Assembly: GCA_030159075.1 (NCBI GenBank)
Contig: BROG01000455.1
Coordinates: forward strand, 124,001 to 188,000
DNA from: Atrina japonica
Lineage: Eukaryota; Mollusca; Bivalvia; Pterioida; Pinnidae
Reading direction: 5' to 3'
Length of the DNA stretch: 64,000 nt
Shown: piece by piece, positions 32,335-44,700 of the stretch
Layout of the letters: each line of letters starts with the position of its first letter
Numbering within the stretch: position 1 is the first letter of the stretch
Notes under the pieces: model-generated
Seen by the model: the letters and a program-made list of their open reading frames with translations, nothing else
The model's database searches: none
Told to the model about the DNA's origin: nothing
Made by a program: the position numbers and the translations under genes

Positions 32335-33190
32335 TGAAGACGATACCATCAAGATGGTCACGGGGTTTCTTGTGAACAACATCTTCGTGGTTTTGCGGAA
32401 AAGGTTTTCCAGCAAAAAGTCGGCAATCCAGTGGGTAACAATTGTGCCCCTCTCCTGTCAGACATCTTTTTTGTATTCGTATCAAGCGGAATTTATACAG
32501 TCTCTGTTCTCCACAGGAAAGAAACAATAAGCATCTCGCTTTAATTTTACTTGCAGGTACATCAGCGACGTCCTGTCTATAAATACATGTAAATCAGAAA
32601 TTCAGAATTACTTCTGCCAGATGTAACCTGTTGAGCTTGAGATCAATAAGACGACAGTGGGCAGAACATCTGGTTCTTACCTAGATTTACTTCTGTCGGT
32701 TAGGAAGGACGGTCAACTTCACACCTCCAATTATGACAATCGTGACGATTTCAATTTCCATATCACGATCTTCTCATACCTGAGTAGTAATATTCCTATA
32801 GGCCTATCTCTTGTACATGGCGTCTTCATTTCACAATTTATACGTTATGCCAGGGTATGTACCTCTTTTGGATGTTTTATTCTGAGAGCCAAACGATCCG
32901 CCTATAAACTATTCACACAAGGTTACGTTGATGAACGCTTGAAATCGTCAAGTGCAGGAAATAATTTTATGATCTATCTGGGGTTCTTACTAAGTCCCCT
33001 CTTATGAATGTTATATAGTATTTTGGAGCACGACCACAGACAGTGATTCCCGTTCGCCAGTCTAAAACTCTGCTGACATTTCCCCCGAGCTTGACCTTTT
33101 CACCGAACTCGAGAGATTTCCGTGCTACATTTACGACGAGTATGGCATGCTAACAGGTGACGCCGACTCCTTCTGGACATATGGGGCTCG
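32335..33190 (+). pseudogene. Second broken reverse transcriptase fragment (Penelope-like suspected)
   Basis: Pieces in shifting frames read IKMVTGFLVNNIFVVLRKRF, GNNCAPLLSDIF, YSYQAEFIQSLFSTGKKQ, CRYISDVLS (where a YIDD-like motif is expected) and then, in one frame (32657-33004), GSYLDLLLSVRKDGQLHTSN, DDFNFHITIF and GVFISQFIRYARVCTSFGCF. This set is common in bivalve and cnidarian genomes; I believe it belongs to Penelope-like or related retroelements but cannot confirm it. Frameshifts and a replaced catalytic residue show it is inactive. It abuts the other remnant directly. Confidence 0.7.
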
Positions 33191-33615
33191 TTTTGAAGTC
33201 CTAATGCTAATTGTAATGGGACTGACCAATAAGCGATGTGTTGCCATAGTAGTTAGGACTAAAAGTTAGAATTTTGGACTTAGGACCTTTCGTAAAACGG
33301 GCGCCTGGTCCTATTCTTTTGGGGGTTCGCAGTTGTTCTTCATGTTGAGCCCATTTGTATAGGTCTATCCTATTTAGAATCTGTTATTAAACAAAAGTTT
33401 AATGATGATATGACTTGAACAAAAAACAACAACAACAACAACAAATCGTGTCGCTAAATTCAAACAAAACAACATGTATGTTAATTGCTTCAATACATAG
33501 GCCTACATGTAATATATAATGATAGTCGTATCAAAATCACTCATTCACCATAAATTGTTGGGTGTCAATATTGAAAAAAAATCTCTTCCATGTAATACAC
33601 ACTGAATACAGTTTG
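33191..33615. other. Non-coding DNA, nothing recognised
   Basis: Holds a short CAA repeat (about 33427-33443) and no supported gene. Confidence 0.4.
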
Positions 33616-33620
33616 TTATG

Positions 33621-33775
33621 ATCACAGGAACCTGAAATTCTGTCCATATATTGATAAAGAAGTAATTTATATAGCCCGCCCCCCTGTAAAGAGGGGATAA
33701 ATTACCCATTACAGAGGCCAGGCTACATAAATATTGTACTTGTTTATATCTGGACAGAATTTCGTGTGCCTGTGT
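33621..33775. mobile_element. Palindromic MITE (CACAGG...CCTGTG)
   Basis: Left ATCACAGGAACCTGAAATTC followed by TGTCCATATA and right TATATCTGGACAGAATTTCG then TGTGCCTGTG are inverted repeats; the inner parts GTAATTTATATAGCC and GGCTACATAAATATTG also pair. Confidence 0.68.
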
Positions 33776-34044
33776 TCTGAATGTTTTTACTTGATAAATA
33801 CTTTGATAAAGATCAAAACTTTATATCTGAAAAATGGCTGCATCAAATCCGGATCTGGCTGTTCGAAGACATAATACAGAATTATTTAAACAATCATATA
33901 TATATGTATATATATTAGATATTTGCTGGTAGCTCATTCGAGCTCAAGACTTTGTGTTGTAAGGTTGTAATATTAAAAGTACATTGTATATGCTGTTGCA
34001 ATATCTGACACAGTAGATGGACTGTGTACATATTTATGCTTCGT

Positions 34045-34146
<102 letters not shown>

Positions 34147-34367
34147 CTTCATGTGTACATAATTATATGATTATGTAATAAATGCGCAAGTCTTGGAGCT
34201 ATTACCCATAATAATGTTTTGTTTTATTTTGAATGAGGTTGTAAATATTTTATGTTCGGTTGAGACTCGTCGAATTTAGAACATAAACAGAGAAAATTCA
34301 TGTACAAGTATCTCTGGTAAGTAATGTACGGAATCGTATTGCTGCCATGTGGAAAAAATATCACGAA

Positions 34368-34470
34368 ATTTCCAGTTATAATCCCGATATATCGAGTAAT
34401 AATCTCGAAATTTTGAATTATTATCCCGATATTTTGAGATAATTATCTCGAAAGTTCGAAATAATATTTT
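34368..34470. repeat. Degenerate palindromic tandem repeat (ATTATCCCGATATTTTGAGA)
   Basis: Three to four alternating units of ATAATCCCGATATATCGAGT and ATAATCTCGAAATTTTGAAT types. Confidence 0.6.
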
Positions 34471-34503
34471 TACACATGACAGCAGCATGCTTCCGTAGTA
34501 ATG

Positions 34504-34533
34504 CCACACACACGTACACACAAACACACACAC

Positions 34534-34592
<59 letters not shown>
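34504..34592. repeat. (CA)n-(TA)n compound microsatellite
   Basis: CACACA with interruptions is followed by about 28 TA dinucleotides. Confidence 0.92.
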
Positions 34593-34593
<1 letters not shown>

Positions 34594-35663
34594 CCTGCGA
34601 TATCGCTGGCATTATTAACCATTTTATTATTGTGAGATAACCCCTCAAAAATAAAAATAGACTTCTTCAGTGTTGGAGTTTCATTTCGTGCATCGAATAA
34701 TCTGCGTACCAAGGAAGCTTAAAAAGGGTATTTCCAAACCATCAGAAGTCTAAAGACAGGTATGTTTCCAGTTTATAAGTGTTTATGTCCAAAATATACA
34801 AAATTGTTGTAAAGTTCGATTCGGAGTTTAAGCTCGGCAAATATTGTTTAGTTTGACTGCGTCAGTTTTTTTTAGATCGTAAGATATACGCATTAACATA
34901 ACTTCATAAGTAAGGACCCTTCGATTAAAGTTTAAAGATTTTGTGTATTCAAGGGTCAGAAAAAGTAAATCCTTTATACATATATGTTCAATCAGTGTTT
35001 TGTTATTATTATTGTTCTGCCTTATGTTTGATGTATTCAATCAATGTTTTGAATCAATTCAAAATGTTTATTTATAGTAACTGCTTCACCAGTTTTGTCT
35101 TAGGTGCACACAATTACAACAAACAGCAACGTTTTCATTAGAGAGAAAAAGATGTGAATGTGATGATTTAATTCAATAATTAGTGGCCACAAACGATAAC
35201 TATTTTTCTGATCAGTTGGATTTAAACTTTGTCATTCAGTCATGGAAAAAATCATTTTGTCAATATTAGAGGGAGTCCATCCCACATCCTCCAATGAATA
35301 ACTTACTAACCTACATTTTGTACATTACATGTACCTATCGGCTCCCTGATCAGCATCATCAATATTACGGAGGCAGATACATGTAGTCTATGAAAAGTAT
35401 TATGGTTTCACTCTGTTAAATTATCCACAGATATATTGATAGTATTACAGTACTAAAAATAAGACAGAGTAGTCTACATGTATATGTACATGTAAATACA
35501 AGTAACGAGTTGTCCAACAAAAGTACGGAGACGACTTGGTGCTGACTTGACTAGAATTCATGAAGATAAACAATGTATAAATCAGTGGCAATGTATCCAA
35601 TTTGTGTCTAACTTATTTGCAATTCTACCATGTTACATTATTTTTCATATTGTCATATTTCAG
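34593..35663. other. Region upstream of MVB12, promoter not resolved
   Basis: It must hold the transcription start of MVB12, either directly or through a 5' non-coding exon, since a plausible acceptor (ATTTCAG) precedes 35664. No TATA box or clear donor could be chosen. Confidence 0.35.
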
Positions 35664-35698
35664 ACACTTAGCGGTACCCTGAAGCCAGTGACTTTAAT

Positions 35699-35773
35699 AT
35701 GGATCAAGACTGGCCCATCACACAGGTTATTGTGGTAACTGATGCAGCAAAATGTCCGCCAGGATACACTCTT
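35699..35773 (+). CDS. MVB12: MVB12 coding exon 1
   Basis: ATG at 35699 in TAATATGGAT context; encodes MDQDWPITQVIVVTDAAKCP and PGYTL, ending at donor GTAAGT in phase 0. The exon probably starts at 35664 after ATTTCAG, with a 35-base untranslated part. Confidence 0.9.
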
Positions 35774-38700
35774 GTAAGTCTTTAAGGTGTCTTTTCACAT
35801 ATATTGCTATGTTTAGGATAAAAATAAATTGGGTAAATTTGTGGTTTTTGTACAATGTAGGAATATATATTTACATGTACAAATATGAGCCTATCAAACC
35901 GCTTGCGGTGCCCTAGTGGTAGAGTGTTCGACTTGCGAGCGGAAGGTTTCCGGTTCGATTCCCAGACCGAGTCATTACAAAAGACTTCAAAAATGGTTAG
36001 TGACCGTTCCTTCGCCAAGCGCTCCACATATGAAGTGAAAGTCGTGAGTCTTTCGGATGAGACTGAATTAAATCGGAGGTCCCGCGTTGCGAATGTTGTG
36101 GCTAGTAAAAAAAAAAAAAAACTGCATTGGTATCAGTGCATAGCACAGACCAAAATTTGTAGAACTTTACCTAAAGCTGGTGACATCTCAATACCTGTGA
36201 AAAATTCATGTTGGGATGTAAAACAACAAACAAACAAAATACATGTACAATCATCTTGTGATAAAAAAAAAGTCAAAAATAATTTTTTTATGAAATTTTG
36301 TGAAAAAGGCACTTTTATGCTTTTTGGTCTGATTGCGAAGAAAATAAAGATCTATGAATTGATGGTGGTTGTCCTTCTGTCTGTCTACATCAACAATTTT
36401 CATTGTACATGTAGTTTAGCTGTTGCAGTAAGCTCTGTTCCGTGAACACTATTTCGACTACAGGGATTTCCCACACTCTTTTGTGAATGGGGCCAAGGCC
36501 TGGGCCTTGGCCTTTTGAATTTTGAATTTTAGCAACATTTCATTGAAAATGGGAAATCTAGAAATACACAAGACTATGTGAAAATACAAGAATCTCTTTA
36601 AATTCATTGTAATTGGACTATTTGGGAAATTTCTACTGCAAAGTGGGAGAATGTGCAATGATTTTGCATTGGGAATGGGGCCTTATTTTGGCCCCATATG
36701 ATAGGGTGGAAAATCCCTGTTTAGTAGAGGTTTGACTCTACATGTATTTTGCCTAAGTAATAAATTGATGATATTATTTATTTTACAGGTTGATAAGACG
36801 TACGATAAACGAGAAGATGCCGATTTGTGGCGAGATGGGTTGTTTGGTCGGAGAGTATACAGGTTTCTTTGTGTGGAGCGATGTGCACCCTCACCCGTAA
36901 TTTCTCTTTGAAAGTTTATAAAAAATGTCAAAAAGTCAAAATCTTTGATTCATTGTGTTTCTGACATAGATTTTATGATTAAAAACATTGTTATGCTGGC
37001 TGTCTTTTACTCATCAACCCCTAAAGTCACTATTGGACCTGCCCATTTCAAAGAATGGTTAAGTCTACTGTCAGAATTCAGGGGTGTATGATTTAAAATA
37101 AAAATTTTATAATTGTTTTGCTTGTAATATGAACTTGTTGGTTCCTACATTATGACAGTAGACCATACTATTTATTGATCTGGGTGAGGCTATATATAAC
37201 TGCTGGTGTTAAGGAGTTAAAATTCGTCAAGCTGTTAATAACACACATACATACAAGCAAAAAAGACACTCATACAAAGTTCTCTGATATGTACATGTAT
37301 ACAGTCAAACTTGTCTATAATGGCCACTAAAGGGAAATGACAGAAGTAGCCATTATGGGCAGGTGGTCTTTATAAAGAGGTTTATTCACTTTAAAAAAAA
37401 AAAATTAACATAGTATATATCTGAATGGCCATTACAGGTAGGTGCCCTTTATACAGAGTTGGCCTTTAGTGAAAGTTTGACTATATTAAATACACACACC
37501 CACACACAAGTATAGCCTGTATCTTTCCACAGACTGTTTTTCCTGTTTGAGTGTGAATATCTCGAACAGAAAGGATTAATCATTATATGTCCTTGGCATA
37601 GATAAATTACTTAGTATGCCTAAATGTAGAATAACTCCTACCATTAATTTAAAATTAGGAGGTAAGTTCATCAACCTGATTTTGCTTTCTAACTCAGTCA
37701 AAACTAGTCGACCGCCATTGCCCATACTAAATTGTAATTAAAAGTAATTTGAGTGTGAATATCTCGAACAGAAAAGGATTAATCTCATATGTCCTTGGCC
37801 AGCGCACTCGACTCTTGACCGTGAGGTCATGAGTTCAAGTCTAGCCGATGGCAGATCAGATTGCTTTCCTTTGGATGAGACGGTCAAAAAACGAGAGGTC
37901 CCGTGTCTACACTTAGACAATGTCGGCACGTTAAAGAACCCTCACTGCTCAATGGCCGTAAGTGCAGAGCATAGGCCAAAATTTTAAGCTCTTCACCAGC
38001 ATTGGGTGACGTCTCCTTCGGATGAGTGAAGTGAAAGATTCTTGAGTAGGACGTTAAACAAAAATACAACCTATTTATCCTTCTGGTAAAAATGTTATAC
38101 TATTTTTAAATTTTGATATTTAACCCATTGGGTTTCTCCTATATGAGTGACAAAGATTTTGACCGGTCGTAAAACATTGATTTACAGAACGTCTCCATAT
38201 GAGTGAAATATTCTTAAGTGGGACATTAAACAACAATAAACATAAACATAAACATTGATTTACAGAAGAATCCAATGTTTTTCATGGGTTAATGAGTTAA
38301 CTGTTGAAACCCACACAAACACAATTGACGGTATTATTTTTCATTGTTGACACATAATTTATTTTAACCATTACAGGGTCGTGATGTTTTGGTTGACACA
38401 GTCGTCCTTAATGAGAGAGATGCAATACCACCAGGATTTACATGTGTGGATTACACAAGTGATACAAGTACGCTTTAATTCTTTCCACCTTTAAACCCTA
38501 CAGGTCATAATAGACTTGTCTAAACAATAGAAAAGAGCATACCATCTAGACACTTTGGGTTGGAAAGGTTAATTTTTTCAGCTATACATGCTACATGCAT
38601 ATGGTGGCAGCCAGTTTGAAATTGTGGAGGATAGAACCTAGTTTCAATGTTCCCAAGAAGAGATCACCAGCCTTCCGCAAGTAAACTGACAAACTTTCTC

Positions 38701-41700
38701 ACAAAATCAGCTTAGGTTCCAGTGAGACAGAAACCCATGCTGACCAAAGTTGAAGAACTTCATGGCTCAAAAAATGCTGCTCTAACTGCTGTAACCCACC
38801 ATGTTGGGCTACTAATAATTAATATTAATCTTTGGTCGTACCAGTGTTGGTGCGGTATCTGGCGTCTCTACTCAGTTGAGTTAGCATGAGACTATTATTG
38901 AGCTTGATCCATCAAGCACCAGATTTGCAAATCAAGGGTCCCAGGTTTGACTCCTAATAGAGATAGACATTCTCAAGAGGGTCTCCATGTAGGAGTGTAA
39001 AAGCACTTTAAACTTTGAAGTCTCTCATCTCTGGTCAGTACAGGTTCCGACCCACTGGAACCTGAGCGGTTTTTGTGAGAATGAGAGTTTAATTACAGAG
39101 GGCCAGTGTTCTAATTTCCTGCACAGAGGGCCAGTGTTCTTCCTCCACCATTTTCTGCATATATTGTAACCCAGGTTTTCATCCACCAATAAAAACTGGA
39201 ACATATGACTGGTTGAGTATGGTGTAAAACCAATCAAATTTATAAAAACTGAAAAAAAAATTGTTGACTTGACATAAAACACCAATAAGACAAAAAAAAA
39301 AGAATTCAAGAGCACATCAGCCAATCGTCAACAACATAAATATATTCTTGTTAAAATGTTGTAATTTGTGAAAAGATATCAAATTGCTATGGTAACCTGC
39401 AGGTTACGGCCATTCCTTTTAGCGTAACCTGTAAATGGGTTACGACGATTTCTGTTATTATGTGGTCTGATTGTTGGATATTCTGTATTTTTTCATGAAA
39501 ATGAAATTTTATAAAAAGATGGAATCTAGTAATAAGGTGGCATGGTTTGTGGCACAGTTTTGTGTCCATTGGCACTTAATGCCTTATTATTTTTATCTCA
39601 ACTAACCCTTTCAACCCTACAGACCAATTTAGACTGGTCTTAATCTATAGAAACGAAACATACCATTTAGAAATTTAGGGATGAAAGGGTTTAAAAGACC
39701 ACCTGTCATAAACATGATAAAATTAATGAACAAAAATTTTCATTTGACATTTTTTCAGTGATACTGTATATATAAAAATCATTTACTGTTGCCATGTCCG
39801 GTTTCAATTTTACAGGGGAGAAAGCCGTAAAGAAGAAGACTTTGTGTGTTAGATACATGTCCAGCGAGCTAACAAATGATGCTATATCAGAACTGATCTT
39901 GCTGTCCAAAGGTGTCCGGAGACCACCTAATGGGTACACCTTGGTTGGGTAAGTCTCTTTCGAAGTAGAATGGTCTACCTTTGACGGGCTAGCTGTCTAA
40001 TTAAAAACCCCGCTATGGAGTCACATGCAAATGAACTCATATGGCAAAGGGATGTGAACATTTTGACAATTTTAAACAAGACTGTACACATAAAATCTGG
40101 AAGTATAGTAAAATCCATATAACCTGGCAGGGTGGAGTCTCGTGAACTCTTTCTTGACCTGAATGAGATTTGAATTTTTTTTAGGTAATAAAGCATTGAA
40201 TTTTAGGTAATAAAGTATAACAACATCAAAATTTCACTGGTGAGAGTAACATTCCTACTTGTCACCATACATAAGACAGTATTCAATTAAGAATAAAGTG
40301 TTTTTCCCATGCAGCTTGTCATAACCGCAAAAGTGAGTAGAATCATCCGTATGAAAATCGAAAGGTTATGCCGTCCAACCAAGTGAATCGGACAATAGAG
40401 AATTCTTTTCATAATCTTAAATAGGATCGAATTCCCAAACATATTCTGAATCGATTCTACAGACTGACATTTTTTTATTATAATTTTAAAATGAATAACA
40501 TCTTTTGGCCATTCAATAAACTTCCTAAAATTTTGTAAGCCGCATTTTCATTGGTCGAACATGACACACCTACAAGAGGTCATTCACATGTGACCCCATG
40601 ACAGGTTTTATTAGATTCTCTACTTGACATTTCATAAAACAGGAGAGTGAGAGATCAGAAACGAAGAATATATTTTTTTGATAAATAATGAAACAAACAA
40701 AAATGATACAACTATAACAATATAAACATGAACATGCACATTTCAGTCGCCATGGAAACATTCAGGTAATCTCAACAGAAGTTGCCATTTTTACCTTTCT
40801 TGAAAAAATTGGACTGTACTCACATTCATTTCTACACATGTGAAATTTTTTTTTTCATATCTCCCTGTGAATATTGAATCAGTTGAAAATATTCAATGCA
40901 CATTTACCAACAAAATGTGCAACAATTTTTGAAGAGTTACAGACTTGACAACGTTGAAAAACTTTCATGGGGGAACTTTTTCTATCTCATGGGGGAGACA
41001 CTAAATCTTAGTAAGAATTAATAGAAAAAATTTTAATTTTCATGGGGGAGATATGCATTTGTCTTGAAGAAATTATCAAAATTTTACATAAAAAAATAGG
41101 GAGTCTCCCTATTTATTGGGGAGACTTGGCAAGTATGGAGTTCCTATACTGTATGCCATCCTGTAGCAAAGTGTATATTTTCCATTTTTTGTCTCAGGGA
41201 ACTTAACAACATGGCTCTCTGTTATAAGATGACAACATTTAGATCACCAACACAAAGACAAAACACACAGCAACAGGCATCCCCGGTATTTCATACTCAA
41301 GGATACTCAACAGATCCTATGAACATGTAAGTATATCAGAAATACCCCTGAAAAAAATGGACCCTTCTGTAAATCAGTGACTAAGGTCAGTCCAAATGTG
41401 TATTTAGGAGTGAATATGTTAAAACTGTGCACTTTTTTGTATAAAAATTAACTTGTTTGCTGTAATTCCTTATATTGGTGGAGTTTGGCCCTACGCAAAG
41501 GAGGATAGTGACAATTGATCTACTGTCACCATAAGATGGTCAGTGGTACACATATTGTAATTACAGTCATACACACAAAACCAACAAATATGAACAACAC
41601 AGTACATTTAATGAAACACTCTATCTACGTAATGTTCAACACGAACATGTCCTATGTTGCCTCAGTTTGACATCACCCTCCTCGGAAGAGATTATAAATA

Positions 41701-44700
41701 TGGACTCCAGGAGGATTCAGCATTCCATGGACTGAATATGAATCATAACAAATTGCCTTTAGTTACATTGGAATTCTGTGTTGATTTTCAGACACTGAAT
41801 ATAAATACTGTTTCCGCTACACATGTGCGGTATGCTGTATTAGATACACGAAGATGATGTTCTGGATCAATATTCTGATATAATATACTGTTTCCAGACC
41901 TCAGATATTCCATTACTTCAACCACACTTTATAGAGTCCCACACCAGAGCTGTAAACCGTGCAACTGACAATTAAGATTTCTACTCTGAATTTATAGTGA
42001 ATAAGACAAAAGAAATTCAAAACCAAAGCTGGAAAATCGTGCACAAATCGTACACTCTTATGTTACCTGTATGTGAGGCTCTAAACAGAGTACTAACTGA
42101 TGATATAACGGGTATATACAGTTAGGCTCTACATGGATGATAATATTAAACTATAAAAATAAAATGAAATGATATTAAATATGACACTTACACATAATAA
42201 AGGCTTCATTATTACTTGCCGATTGACATAACTTGACAAGTCCGTTGTTTTTCAGAGTTGAGGAGTTAACAGTCTCCAAATTTTATGTCGGATAATTGAT
42301 AGTACATTTATTATTAGAGGTAATGTTAACTCACCTGATTTTTGTTGCCATAGCAACATTTGTTTATGGAAAATCATGCCTTAGATGAAAAAAGGAACAT
42401 GGAATAACATGAATAATGACATGAATGAGTTTTGTCATTATGAACAGGAATCAGATGGCTTCAACTTTACCATATAATCCAATTCCAACATCACCTACAA
42501 AATTAGGGCCACCTGAGCGAACTTCTAGTGGTGCAGGAGTGGGTGTGGTCACAGGTATGTCTCTTTTATAGCTGGTGTTAATTTTCATATTTTTTTTTTC
42601 TTTTGCTTTTTCACACATTGTCATATAGTAAGGCCCTAATTCATTGTGTTCTCTTAGCACATGTACCATGCAGTCTGTTAAATACTGATGTTAATGTATA
42701 AACTGCCCACATTAAGAATTTTGTCGTCCTCTGTGGCATTTGTGTTTAATACATGTAAGCACTTCCTGTCTTATGATGATATTTTTAGAATTCTTTTTTT
42801 TTTTCTGTCTCCTCCAGCTCTTTCTGGTGTTCCTTTCCAGTGTAGCCAACAATTAACATCCATGCAGCAAGATGTAAGTAATTATTTGATCGTTACGTTG
42901 ATAGAAATGCTTTACACCAGAAAATGTTTTCCCCTGGGCCTGGCACCATATAGCATGAGAATTTACTTAAGTCCGAGAATATTCTCAACTTGGCCTGCTC
43001 AGCCAATCAGATTTCTGGACTTGGTACCATAAAGTTTAAGAATAACTTTAGTCTAAAAATTTTACTCCACTTTGGCTAATCCTGAAATCTGATTGGCTGA
43101 GCTAGCCAAGTTGAGGATATTCTCAGACTTGAATAAATTCTCAAGTTCTATAGTGCCAGATCCAACTTATTCACCCTGTGTTAAACCTGTTAAAATGGCC
43201 CTAAATCACCATAATCAAATGAATGTCATGAATGCCCATACTTCAGTTGTACAGCTTGAAAGATCTGCCTTCATTGTCAGTTCATCCTCTTGAAATTGGT
43301 GAAATTTAAACAGGAGCAAAAATTTCCAAGTATACAACAGTAACAAATTTGTTTCTTTATCTTGGAAGTTACTCCAGGCCCCTGTTAAAAATATTTTTTA
43401 ATCATGAAAATCAGTCATAAAAGACCACCTGTCTTGAGAGACCACATTCATAATAGATCACCTGTCTTGAGAGACCACAGTCATAAGAGACCACTATCAT
43501 AAGAGACCACAGTCGTAAGAGACCACAGTCATAAGAGACCACAGTCATGAGAGACCACTGTTACGAGAGACCACTTATATTGAGAGACCACTGTCTTGAG
43601 GAGCCGGCCTGACTCAGTTGGTAGCGCGCTCGACTCTTGATCATGAGGTCATGAGTTCGAGTCCAGCCAGTGGCTGGTTGGTTCCCTGTCCTTTGGATGA
43701 GATAGTAAAAACTGAGGTCCCATGTCACAGTAGGTGTCGGCATGTTAAAGAACCCTCACTGCTCAATAGCCGTAATTGCCAAGCATAGGCCAAAATTTGA
43801 AGCCCTTCACTAGCATTTGGTGCATCTCCATATGATTGAAAGATTCTTGAGTGGGATGTTAAACAACAATAAACAAACAAACAAACAAACAAACCTATCT
43901 TGAGAGACCACATTATGATGGCAGTAGAAGGTGGTCTCTCAAGACAGGTCTACTGTACCAGGTAATTATCAAAAATTAAATTTTGTCTTCTACTTTCGCA
44001 CCTTACAATTACCTTTTATAAAATTCTTTTTTCAGTCAGGTTCAGTTTTCATTACATAGTTACAATACATAGTTCAATACCCTCAAGCAGTATGTAACAT
44101 CGTATTGCACTGTAGTTGGATACAGAAATTCTGCCGGAGCTATTTTCTAAATAGGAATCATGTAATCCAAAAGTATTTGATAGCGTCATTTAAAGCGGAA
44201 TGAATTTTAAATTTGTGTATATATATATATATATATATAGATAGATAAATAAGGGGCATGTAATAAATACACAACCACACAAATGTTTTTATCAGTTTCA
44301 TCAGACTGCACTTGACTGTTGTAGCGGATGGATTCAACGACTACTACGATCGTGTGGAGTCTGATGATATGGATAGAAACATTTGTGTAGTCTTGTCGGT
44401 TTATCTCATGTATTATATATACATGTATTTATGTGGTTTGCTGTAACTATCCAACTCTTTGAATCACATAAAAACAGTTAATTAAAAGTATTGAAAAAGT
44501 CTGGATAATTTAGATATTAAATATTTTCTGAGATATTCTAAAAATTGTTTTTTCAATTTTCTTATTTTACAGATCATTATACCACAGATACAGTACAAAT
44601 CGATCATGGATATAGAAAGACAGGTAAGTTCAGTGATAGATTAAAAGCTCAATTTTCGCAATCTATCTACAGTCAATTCTTGGTAAAATACCACCTTTTT

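Noticed and set aside
35885..36445. 186-codon open frame on the plus strand
   Set aside because: It runs through SINE B including the tRNA-like head and a poly-A run and continues into intron 1 of MVB12; no protein features.
43424..43600. Regularly spaced 16-bp units resembling a CRISPR array
   Set aside because: There are no unique spacers of constant length, the repeat is degenerate, and the genome is eukaryotic. It is a minisatellite.
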